64,000 bases of DNA. Source: Linyphia triangularis. Its lineage: Eukaryota; Arthropoda; Arachnida; Araneae; Linyphiidae. Numbering within the stretch: the first letter of the stretch is position 1; each line of letters starts with the position of its first letter. The notes beneath the pieces are model-generated. The model ran no database searches. It saw nothing but the letters and a program-made list of their open reading frames with translations, and had not been told where the DNA came from. Location: contig OZ021722.1 of NCBI GenBank assembly GCA_963978545.1, forward strand, positions 10,879,401 to 10,943,400. The letters run 5' to 3'. Shown here in pieces: positions 1 through 12,755 of this stretch. The position numbers were made by a program, and so were the translations under genes.

Positions 1-2679
1 CCTAGACAACAAATTAAGGTTCAATTTTGAAAATTGAGAATTTGAGATTTGCCTTAGGATTGACAAGGCTAATGTATTTTCAAAGGGATTTAACGACATT
101 TTTTCTGCAGTAACTGGGTTTTGAGTAGTAAAATTTCACTTTAATGACGATTTGAAAGTGGAAATCGATTCGGGGGATGATTTCGGTTACCCTAGTTACA
201 AAAAGATTGTAAAATTTTGTAAATTTAGAAATGTGAAACTTTCCATACGATTAACATGGGGGAAAGCAAAAATGAAATTTTTTGAAAGTGCCCTCTTTTG
301 GACCAACTTTAGACCCACTTGTTATTTAGTTAGTGTTATAAAATTGGAATTGGAGATTCTCCTACATATTAGCTTCAATTTCTCAAATGGTAAAAAATTT
401 AGAAAATTTTACTTTTTGGACAATAATTCATTGAAAAGTCCCCCATGTGTTTTAAAGGGGAATTGTATTTTCGAGAAAATGGCTCAAATGCTTTCAAAAT
501 GTGATTTTAAGTTGGATATATTTTTTATAGGCATTCTTGTACCAAATTTGAAATAAAAAAACAGTATTCTAAAAATCAAATATTCTATTTTTTAAAAATC
601 GGGAAATTTTTCACTTGCCAGGGTATTGAATTTAAAATTTCATTTTTAACAAATTGTTTCAAATTGCATTTTCTTAATCAAAAACACTTTATAAATCAAA
701 CTAAGTTCAAAATTTAGCAAACAAATTATGTTTGATAAGGTATAAGAGAAGTTGAAATTTTGAAATGAAAGTGCTAAGGAACTGTTTTTAAGTCGTATTT
801 TTACTTTGCATTACTTCGATTTATAGTGCTAAAGTACCATTTTATAAGCAAATTATTTGATTAGAATGAAATCGGGTGATGAGTTTTATGATCCTAGGCA
901 ACCAATTAAGGTTCAATTTTGAAAATTGAGAATTTGAGATTTGCCTTAGGATCGACAAGGCTAATGTATTTTTCTGCAATAACTGCGTTTTGAGTAGTAA
1001 AATTTCACTTTAATGACGATTTGAAAGTGGAAATCGATTCGGGTGATGATTTCGGTTACCCTAGTTACAAAAAGATTGTAAAATTTTGTAAATTTAGAAA
1101 TGTGAAACTTTCCATACGATAAACATGGGGGAAAGCAAAAATGAAATTTTTTGAAAGTGCCCTTTTTTGGACCAACTTTAGACCCACTTGTTATTTAGTT
1201 AGTGTTATAAAATTGGAATTGGAGATTCTCCTACATATTAGCTTCAATTTCTCAAATGGGAAAAAATTTAGAAAATTTTACTTTTTGGACAATAATTCAT
1301 TGAAAAGTCCCCCATGTGTTTTAAAGGGGAATTGTATTTTCGAGAAAATGGCTGAAATGCTTTCAAAGTGTGATTTTAAGTTGGATATATTTTTATAGGC
1401 ATTCTTGTACCAAATTTGAAATAAAAAAACAGTATTCTAAAAATCAAAAATTCTATTTTTTAAAAATCGTGAAATTTTTCACTTGCCAGGGTATTGAATT
1501 TAAAATTTCATTTTTAACAAATTGTTTCAAATTGCATTTTCTTAATCAAAAACACTTTATTAATCAAACTAAGTTCAAAATTTAGCAAACAAATCATTTT
1601 TGATAAGGTATATGAGAAGTTGAAATTTTGAAACGAAAGCGCTCAGGAACTGTTTTGAAGCCGTATTTTTACTTTGCATTACTTCGATTTTGTGTGCTAA
1701 AGTACCATTTTATAAACAAATTATTTGATTAGAATGAAATCGGGTGATGACTTTTATGATCCTAGGCAACCAATTAAGGTTCAATTTTGAAAATTGAGAA
1801 TTTGAGATTTGCCTTAGGATCGACAAGGCTAATGTATTTTTCTGCAATAACTGCGTTTTGAGTAGTAAAATTTCACTTTAATGACGATTTGAAAGTGGAA
1901 ATCGATTCGGGTGATGATTTCGGTTACCCTAGTTACAAAGAGATTGTAAAATTTTGAAAATTTAGAAATGTGAAACTTTCCATACGATAAACATGGGGGA
2001 AAGCAAAAATGAAATTTTTTGAAAGTGCCCTTTTTTGGACCATGTTTAGACCCACTTGTTATTTAGTTAGTGTTATAAAATTGGAATTTCAGATTCTCCT
2101 ACATATTAGCTTCAATTTCGCAAATGGGAAAAAATTTAGAAAATTTTATTTTTTGGACAATAAGTCATTGAAAAGTCCCCCATGTGTTTTAAAGGGGAAT
2201 TGTATTTTCGAGAAAATGGGTCAAATGCTTTCAAAATGTGATTTTAAGTTGGATATATTTTTATAGGCATTCTTGTACCAAATTTGAAATAAAAAAACAG
2301 TATTCTAAAAATCAAAAATTCTATTTTTTAAAAATCGTGAAATTTTTCACTTGCCAGGGTATTAAAATTGCCAGGAATTTAAAATTTCATTTTTAACAAA
2401 TTGTTTCAAATTGCATTTTCTTAATCAAAAACACTTTATAAATCAAACTAAGTTCAAAATTTGGCAAATAAATTATGTTTGATAAGGTATATGAGAAGTT
2501 GAAATTTTGAAACGAAAGTGCTAAAGAACTGTTTTTAAGTCGTATTATTACTTTGTTTTACTTCGATTTATAGTGCTAAAGTACCATTTTATAAGCAAAT
2601 TATTCGATCAGAATGAAATCGGGTGATGACTTTTATGATCCTAGACAACAAATTAAGGTTCAATTTTGAAAATTGAGAA

Positions 2680-2845
2680 TTTGAGATTCGCCTTAGGATC
2701 GACAAGGCTAATGTATTTTTCTGCAATAACTGCGTTTTGAGTAGTAAAATTTCCTTTAATGACGATTTGAAAGTGGAAATCAATTCGGGTGATGATTTCG
2801 GTTACCCTAGTTACAAAAAGATTGTAAAATTTTGAAAATTTAGAA
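2680..2845 (+). repeat. 166-bp internal partial duplication in an extended monomer
   Basis: The segment from 'tttgagattcgcc' to 'aaatttagaa' is followed immediately by a second copy of the same monomer region starting 'tttgagatttgcc' at 2,846. The joint has AGAA microhomology. The first copy lacks the 24-bp stretch and reads 'ttcctttaatg' and 'atcaattcggg'; the second is the long type. The same structure, with the same private variants, recurs at 12,590-12,755, 18,951-19,117 and 22,660-22,826, so it arose once and was spread by exchange within the array. Confidence 0.85.
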
Positions 2846-5800
2846 TTTGAGATTTGCCTTAGGATTGACAATGCTAATGTATTTTCAAAGGGATTTAACT
2901 ACTTTTTTTCTGCAGTAACTGGGTTTTGAGTAGTAAAATTTCACTTTAATGACGATTTGAAAGTGGAAATAGATTCGGGTGATGATTTCGGTTACCCTAG
3001 TTACAAAGAGATTGTAAAATTTTGAAAATTTAGAAATGTGAAACTTTCCATACGATAAACACGGGGGAAAGCAAAAATGAAATTTTTTGAAAGTGCCCTT
3101 TTTTGGACCAATTTTAGACCCACTTGTTATTTAGTTAGTGTTATAAAATTGGAATTTCAGATTCTCCTACATATTAACTTCAATTTCGCAAATGGGAAAA
3201 AATTTAGAAAATTTTATTTTTTGGACAATAATTCATTGAAAAGTCCCCCATGTGTTTTAAAGGGGAATTGTATTTTCGAGAAAATGGGTCAAATGCTTTC
3301 AAAATGTGATTTTAAGTTGGATATATTTTTTATAGGCATTCTTGTACCAAATTTGAAATAAAAAAACAGTATTCTAAATATCAAAAATTCTATTTTTTAA
3401 AAATCGTGAAATTTTTCACTTGCCTGGGTATTGAATTTAAAATTTCATTTTTAACAAATTGTTTCAAATTGCATTTTCTTAATCAAAAACACTTTATAAA
3501 TCAAACTAAGTTCAAAATTTAGCAAACAAATCATTTTTGATAAGGTATATGAGAAGTTGAAATTTTGAAACGAAAGCGCTCAGGAACTGTTTTGAAGCCG
3601 TATTTATACTTTGCATTACTTCGATTTTGTGTGCTAAAGTAGAATTTTATAAACAAATTATTTTATTAGAATGAAATCGGGTGATGACTTTTATGATCCT
3701 AGGCAACCAATTAAGGTTCAATTTTGAAAATTGAGAATTTGAGATTTGCCTTAGGATTGACAAGGCTAATGTATTTTCAATGGGATTTAACGACTTTTTT
3801 TCTGCAGTAACAGGGTTTTGAGTAGTAAAATTTCACTTTAATGACGATTTGAAAGTGGAAATCGATTCGGGGGATGATTTCGGTTACAATAGTTACAAAA
3901 AGATTGTAAAATTTTGAAAATTTAGAAATGTGAAACTTTCCATACGATTAACATGGGGGAAAGCAAAAATGAAATTTTTTGAAAGAGCCCTTTTTTGGAC
4001 CAACTTTAGACCCACTCTTTATTTAGTTAGTGTTATAAAATTGGAATTGGTGATTCTCCTACATATTAGCTTAAATTTCTCAAATGGGAAAAAATTTAGA
4101 AAATTTTACTTTTTGGACAATAATTCATTGAAAAGTCCCCCATGTGTTTTAAAGTGGAATTGTATTTTCGAGAAAATGGCTCAAATGCTTTCAAAGTGTG
4201 ATTTTAAGTTGGATATATTTTTTATAGGCATTCTTGTACAAAATTTGAAATAAAAAAACAGTATTCTAAAAATCAAAAATTCTATTTTTTAAAAATCGTG
4301 AAATTTTTCACTTGCCAGGGTATTGAATTTAAAATTTCACTTTTAACAAATTGTTTCAAATTGCATTTTCTTAATCAAAAACACTTAGCTAAATTTTGAA
4401 CTTAGTTTGATTTATAAACAAATCATTTTTGATAAGGTATATGAGAAGTTGAAATTTTGAGACGAAAGCGCTCAGGAACTGTTTTGAAGCCGTATTTTTA
4501 CTTTGCATTACTTCGATTTTGTGTGCTTAAGTACCATTTTATAAACAAATTATTTGATTAGAATGAAATCGGGTGATGACTTTTATGATCCTAGGCAACC
4601 AATTAAGGTTCAATTTTGAAAATTGAGAATTTGAGATTTGCCTTAGGATTGACAAGGCTAATGTATTTTCAAAGGGATTTAACGACTTTTTTTCTGCAGT
4701 AACTGGGTTTTGAGTAGTAAAATTTCACTTTAATGACGATTTGAAAGTGGAAATCGATTCGGGGGATGATTTCGGTTACCCTAGTTGCAAAAAGATTGTA
4801 AAATTTTGTAAATTTAGAAATGTGAAACTTTCCTTACGATTAACATGGGGGAAAGCAAAAATGAAATTTTTTGAAAGTGCCCTTTTTTGGACCAACTTTA
4901 GACCCACTTGTTATTTAGTTAGTTTTATAAAATTGGAATTGGAGATTCTCCTATATTTTAGCTTCAATTTCTCAAATGGGAAAAAATTTAGAAAGTTTTA
5001 CTTTTTGGACAATAATTCATTGAAAAGTCCCCCATGTGTTTTAAAGGGGAATTGTATTTTCGAGAAAATGGCTCAAATGCTTTCAAAGTGTGATTTTAAG
5101 TTGGATATATTTTTATAGGCATTCTTGTACCAAATTTGAAATAAAAATCAGTATAATATTATCAAAAATTCCATTTTTTAAAAATCGTGAAATTTTTCAC
5201 TTTCGAAGGTATTGAATGGAAAATTTAATTTTTAAAAAATTGTTTTAAATTGCATTTTCTTTATCAAAAACACTTTATAAATTAAACTAAGTTCAAAATT
5301 TGGCAAACAAATTATGTTTGATAAGGTATATGAGAAGTTGAAATTTTGAAACGAAAGTGCTAAGGAACTGTTTTTAAGTCGTATTATTACTTTGTTTTAC
5401 TTCGATTTATAGTGCTAAAGTACCATTTTATAAGCAAATTATTTGATTAGAATGAAATCGGGTGATGACTTTTATGATCCTAGGCAAGCAATTAAGGTTC
5501 AATTTTGAAAATTGAGAATTTGAGATTTGCCTTAGGATCGACAAGGCTAATGTATTTTTCTGCAATAACTGCATTTTGAGTAGTAAAATTTCACTTTAAT
5601 GACGATTTGAAAGTGGAAATCGATTCGGGTGATGATTTCGGTTACCCTAGTTACAAAAAGATTGTAAAATTTTGTAAATTTAGAAATGTGAAACTTTCCA
5701 TACAATTAACATGGGGGAAAGCAAAAATGAAATTTTTTGAAAGTGCCCTTTTTTGGACCAACTTTAGACCCACTTGTTATTTAGTTAGTGTTATAAAATT

Positions 5801-8800
5801 GGAATTGGAGATTCTCCTACATATTAGCTTCAATTTTTCAAATGGGAAAAAATTTAGAAAATTTTACTTTTTGGACAATAATTCATTGAAAAGTCCCCCA
5901 TGTGTTTTAAAGGGGAATTGTATTTTCGAGAAAATGGGTCAAATGCTTTCAAAATGTGATTTTAAGTTGGATATATTTTTTATAGGCATTCTTGTACCAA
6001 ATTTGAAATAAAAAAACAGTATTCTAAAAATCAAAAATTCTATTTTTTAAAAATCGTGAAATTTTTCACTTGCCAGGGTTTTGAATTTAAAATTTAATTT
6101 TTAACAAATTGTTTCAAATTGCATTTTCTTAATCAAAAACACTTTATAAATCAAACTAAGTTCAAAATTTGGCAAATAAATTATGTTTGATAAGGTATAT
6201 GAGAAGTTGAAATTTTGAAACGAAAGCGCTCAGGAACTGTTTTGAAGCCGTATTTTTACTTTGCATTACTTCGATTTTGTGTGCTAAAGTACCATTTTAT
6301 AAACAAATTATTTGATTAAAATGAAATCGGGTGATGACTTTTATGATCCTAGGCAAGCAATTAAGGTTCAATTTTGAAAATTGAGAATTTGAGATTTGCC
6401 TTAGGATTGAGAAGGCTAATGTATTTTCAAAGGGATTTTACGACATTTTTTCTGCAGTAACTGGGTTTTGAGTAGTAAAATTTCACTTTAATGACGATTT
6501 GAAAGTGGAAATCGATTCGGGTGATGATTTCGGTTACCCTAGTTACAAAGAGATTGTAAAATTTTGAAAATTTAGAAATGTGAAACTTTCCATACGATAA
6601 ACATGGGGGAAAGCAAAAATGAAATTTTTTGAAAGTGCCCTTTTTTGGACCAACTTTAGACACACTTGTTATTTAGTTAGTGTTATAAAATTGGAATTTT
6701 AGATTCTCCTACATATTAGCTTCAATTTCGCAAATGGGAAAAAATTTTGAAAATTTTATTTTTTGGACAATAATTCATTGAAAAGTCCCCCATGTGTTTT
6801 AAAGGGGAATTGTATTTTCGAGAAAATGGGTCAAATGCTTTCAAAATGTGATTTTAAGTTGGATATATTTTTTATAGGCATTCTTGTACCAAATTTGAAA
6901 TAAAAAAACAGTATTCTAAAAATCAAAAATTCTATTTTTTAAAAATCGTGAAATTTTTCACTTGCCAGGGTATTGAATTTAAAATTTCATTTTTAACAAA
7001 TTGTTTCAAATTGCATTTTCTTAATCAAAAACACTTTATAAATCAAACTAAGTTTAAAATTTAGCAAACAAATCATTTTTGATAAGGTATATGAGAAGTT
7101 GAAATTTTGAAACGAAAGCGCTCAGGAACTGTTTTGAAGCCGTATTTATACTTTGCATTACTTCGATTTTGTGTGCTAAAGTACCATTTTATAAACAAAT
7201 TATTTGATTAGAATGAAATCGGGTGATGACTTTTATGATCCTAGGCAACCAATTAAGGTTCAATTTTGAAAATTGAGAATTTGAGATTTGCCTTAGGATT
7301 GACAAGGCTAATGTATTTTCAATGGGATTTAACGAATTTTTTTTCTGCAGTAACTGGGTTTTGAGTAGTAAAATTTCACTTTAATGACGATTTGAAAGTG
7401 GAAATCGATTCGGGGGATGATTTCGGTTACAATAGTTACAAAAAGATTGTAAAATTTTGAAAATTTAGAAATGTGAAACTTTCCATACGATTAACATGGG
7501 GGAAAGCAAAAATGAAATTTTTTGAAAGTGCCCTTTTTTGGACCAACTTTAGACCCACTTGTTATTTAGTTAGTGTTATAAAATTGGAATTGGAGATTCT
7601 CCTATATTTTAGCTTCAATTTCTCAAATGGGAAAAAATTTAGAAAGTTTTACTTTTTGGACAATAATTCATTGAAAAGTCCCCCATGTGTTTTAAAGGGG
7701 AATTGTATTTTCGAGAAAATGGCTCAAATGCTTTCAAAGTGTGATTTTAAGTTGGATATATTTTTATAGGCATTCTTGTACCAAATTTGAAATAAAAATC
7801 AGTATTATATTATCAAAAATTGCATTTTTTAAAAATCGTGAAATTTTTCACTTTCGAAGGTATTGAATGGAAAATTTAATTTTTAAAAAATTGTTTTAAA
7901 TTGCATTTTCTTTATCAAAAACACTTTATAAATTGAACTAAGTTCAAAATTTGGCAAACAAATTATGTTTGATAAGGTATATGAGAAGTTGAAATTTTGA
8001 AACGAAAGTGCTAAGGAACTGTTTTTAAATCGTATTATTACTTTGTTTTACTTCGATTTATAGTGCTAAAGTACCATTTTATAAGCAAATTATTTGATTA
8101 GAATGAAATCGGGTGATGACTTTTATGATCCTAGGCAAGCAATTAAGGTTCAATTTTGAAAATTGAGAATTTGAGATTTGCCTTAGGATTGAGAAGGCTA
8201 ATGTATTTTCAAAGGGATTTAACGACATTTTTTCTGCAGTAACTGGGTTTTGAGTAGTAAAATTTCACTTTAATGACGATTTGAAAGTGGAAATCGATTC
8301 GGGTGATGATTTCGGTTACCCTAGTTACAAAGAGATTGTAAAATTTTGAAAATTTAGAAATGTGAAACTTTCCATACGATAAACATGGGGGAAAGCAAAA
8401 ATGAAATTTTTTGAAAGTGCCCTTTTTTGGACCAACTTTAGACCCACTTGTTATTTAGTTAGTGTTATAAAATTGGAATTTCAGATTCTCCTACATATTA
8501 GCTTCAATTTCGCAAATGGGAAAAAATTTAGAAAATTTTATTTTTTGGACAATAATTCATTGAAAAGTCTCCCATGTGTTTTAAAGGGGAATTGTATTTT
8601 CGAGAAAATGGGTCAAATGCTTTCAAAATGTGATTTTAAGTTGGATATATTTTTTATAGGCATTCTTGTACCAAATTTGAAATAAAAAAACAGTATTCTA
8701 AAAATCAAAAATTCTATTTTTTAAAAATCGTGAAATTTTTCACTTGCCAGGGTATTGAATTTAAAATTTCATTTTTAACAAATTGTTTCAAATTGCATTT

Positions 8801-11800
8801 TCTTAATTAAAAACACTTTATAAATTAAACTAAGTTCAAAATTTGGCAAAAAATTATGTTTGATAAATTATATGAGAAGTTGAAATTTTGAAACGAAAGT
8901 GCTAAGGAACTGTTTTTAAGTCGTATTATTACTTTGTTTTACTTCGATTTATTTTATAAGCTTCGAGTACCATTTTATAAGCAAATTATTTGATCAGAAT
9001 GAAATCGGGTGATGACTTTTATGATCCTAGGCAACCAATTAAGGTTCAATTTTGAAAATTGGGAATTAGAGATTTGCCTTAGGATCGACAAGGCTAATGT
9101 ATTTTTCTGCAATAACTGCGTTTTGAGTAGTAAAATTTCACTTTAATGACGATTTGAAAGTGGAAATCGATTCGGGTGATGATTTCGGTTACCCTAGTTA
9201 CAAAAAGATTGTAAAATTTTGAAAATTTAGAACTGTGAAACTTTCCATACGATTAACATATGGGAAAGCAAAAATGAAATTTTTTGAAAGTGCCCTTTTT
9301 TGGACCAACTTTAGATCCACTTGTTATTTAGTTAGTGTTATAAAATTGGAATTGGAGATTCTCCTACATATTAGCTTCAATTTCTCAAATGGGAAAAAAT
9401 TTAGAAAATTTTACTTTTTGGACAATAATTCATTGAAAAGTCCCCCATTTGTTTTAAAGGGGAATTGTATTTTCGAGAAAATGGCTCAAATGCTTTCAAA
9501 GTGTGATTTTAAGTTGGATATATTTTTATAGGCATTCTTGTACCAAATTTGAAATAAAAATCAGTATTATATTATCAAAAATTCCATTTTTTAAAAATCA
9601 TGAAATTTTTCACTTTCGAGGGTATTGAATGGAAAATTTAGTTTTTAAAAAATTGTTTTAAATTGCATTTTCTTTATCAAAAACACTTTATAAATCAAAC
9701 TAAGTTCAAAATTTGGCAAACAAATTATGTTTGATAAGGTATATGAGAACTTGAAATTTTGAAACGAAAGCGGAACTGTTTTTAAGTCGTATTATTACTT
9801 TGCATTATTTCGATTTTTTGTGCTAAAGTACCATTTTATAAGCAAATTATTTGATCAGAATGAAATCGGGTGTTGACTTTTAAGATCCTAGACAACAAAT
9901 TAAGGTTCAATTTTGAAAATTGAGAATTTGAGATTTGCCTTAGGATTGACAAGGCTAATGTATTTTCAAAGGGATTTAACGACTTTTTTTCTGCAGTAAC
10001 TGGGTTTTGAGTAGTAAAATTTCACTTTAATGACGATTTGAAAGTGGAAATCGATTCGGGTGATAATTTCGGTTACCCTAGTTACAAAAAGATTGTAAAA
10101 TTTTGAAAATTTAGAAATGTGAAACTTTCCATTCGATAAACATTGGGGAAAGCAAAAATGAAATTTTTTGAAAGTGCCCTTTTTTGGACCAACTTTAGAC
10201 CCACTTGTTATTTAGTTAGTGTTATAAAATTGGAATTGGAGATTCTCCTACATATTAGCTTCAATTTCTCAAATGGGAAAAAATTTAGAAAATTTTACTT
10301 TTTGGACAATAATTCATTGAAAAGTCCCCCATGTGTTTTAAAGGGGAATTGAATTTTCGAGAAAATGGCTCAAATGCTTTCAAAATGTGATTTTAAGTTG
10401 GATATATTTTTTATAGGCATTCTTGTACCAAATTTGAAATAAAAAAACAGTATTCTAAAAATCAAAAATTCTATTTTTTAAAAATCGTGAAATTTTTCAC
10501 TTGCCAGGGTATTGAATTTAAAATTTCATTTTTAACAAATTGTTTCAAATTGCATTTTCTTAATCAAAAACACTTTATAAATTAAACTAAGTTCAAAATT
10601 TGGCAAACAAATTATGTTTGATAAGGTATATGAGAAGTTGAAATTTTGAAACGAAAGTGCTAAGGAACTGTATTTAAGTCGTATTATTACTTTGTTTTAC
10701 TTCGATTTATAGTGCTAAAGTACCATTTTATAAGCAAATTATTCGATCAGAATGAAATCGGGTGATGATTTTTATGATCCTAGACAACAAATTAAGGTTC
10801 AATTTTGAAAATTGAGAATTTGAGATTTGCCTTAGGATTGACAAGGCTAATGTATTTTCAAAGGGATTTAACGACATTTTTTCTGCAGTAACTGGGTTTT
10901 GAGTAGTAAAATTTCACTTTAATGACGATTTGAAAGTGGAAATCGATTCGGGTGATGATTTCGGCTACCCTAGTTACAAAAAGATTGTAAAATTTTGAAA
11001 ATTCAGAAATGTGAAACTTTCCTTACGATAAACATGGGGGAAAGCAAAAATGAAATTTTTTGAAAGTGCCCTTTTTTGGACCAACTTTAGACCCACTTGT
11101 TATTTAGTTAGTGTTATAAAATTGGAATTGGAGATTCTCCTACATATTAGCTTCAATTTCTCAAATGGGAAAAAATTTAGAAAATTTTACTTTTTGGACA
11201 ATAATTCATTGAAAAGTCCCCCATGTGTTTTAAAGGGGAATTGTATTTTCGAGAAAATGGCTCAAATGCTTTCAAAATGTGATTTTAAGTTGGATATATT
11301 TTTTATAGGCATTCTTGTACAAAATTTGAAATAAAAAAACAGTATTCTAAAAATCAAAAATTCTATTTTTTAAAAATCGTGAAATTTTTCACTTGCCAGG
11401 GTATTGAATTTAAAATTTCATTTTTAACAAATTGTTTCAAATTGCATTTTCTTAATCAAAAACACTTTATAAATCAAACTAAGTTCAAAATTTAGCAAAC
11501 AAATCATTTTTGATAAGGTATATGAGAAGTTGAAATTTTGAAACGAAAGCGCTCAGGAACTGTTTTGAAGCCGTATTTTTACTTTGCATTACTTCGATTT
11601 TGTGTGCTAAAGTACCATTTTATAAACAAATTATTTGATTAGAATGAAATCGGGTGATGACTTTTATGATCCTAGGCAGTCAATTAAGGTTCAATTTTGA
11701 AAATTGAGAATTTGAGATTTACCTTAGGATCGACAAGGCTAATGTATTTTTCTGCAATAACTGGGTTTTGAGTAGTAAAATTTCACTTTAATGACGATTT

Positions 11801-12589
11801 GAAAGTGGAAATCGATTCGGGGGATGATTTCGGTTACCCTAGTTACAAAAAGATTGTAAAATTTTGAAAATTTAGAAATGTGAAACTTTCCATACGATAA
11901 ACATGGGGGAAAGCAAAAATGAAATTTTTTGAAAGTGCCCTTTTTTGGACCATGTTTAGACCCACTTGTTATTTAGTTAGTGTTATAAAATTGGAATTTC
12001 AGATTCTCCTACATATTAGCTTCAATTTCGCAAATGGGAAAAAATTTAGAAAATTTTATTTTTTGGACAATAATTCATTGAAAAGTCCCCCATGTGTTTT
12101 AAAGGGGAATTGTATTTTCGAGAAAATGGGTCAAATGCTTTCAAAATGTGATTTTAAGTTGGATATATTTTTATAGGCATTCTTGTACCAAATTTGAAAT
12201 AAAAAAACAGTATTCTAAAAATCAAAAATTCTATTTTTTAAAAATCGTGAAATTTTTCACTTGCCAGGGTATTAAAATTGCCAGGAATTTAAAATTTCAT
12301 TTTTAACAAATTGTTTCAAATTGCATTTTCTTAATCAAAAACACTTTATAAATCAAACTAAGTTCAAAATTTGGCAAATAAATTATGTTTGATAAGGTAT
12401 ATGAGAAGTTGAAATTTTGAAACGAAAGTGCTAAAGAACTGTTTTTAAGTCGTATTATTACTTTGTTTTACTTCGATTTATAGTGCTAAAGTACCATTTT
12501 ATAAGCAAATTATTCGATCAGAATGAAATCGGGTGATGACTTTTATGATCCTAGACAACAAATTAAGGTTCAATTTTGAAAATTGAGAA

Positions 12590-12755
12590 TTTGAGATTCG
12601 CCTTAGGATCGACAAGGCTAATGTATTTTTCTGCAATAACTGCGTTTTGAGTAGTAAAATTTCCTTTAATGACGATTTGAAAGTGGAAATCAATTCGGGT
12701 GATGATTTCGGTTACCCTAGTTACAAAAAGATTGTAAAATTTTGAAAATTTAGAA
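12590..12755 (+). repeat. 166-bp internal partial duplication, second instance
   Basis: Same duplicated segment and private variants as at 2,680-2,845, at an offset of 9,910 bp. The preceding 'attaaaattgccagg' small insertion is shared with that unit as well, so a whole 1,068-bp monomer has been copied between distant array positions. Confidence 0.83.
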
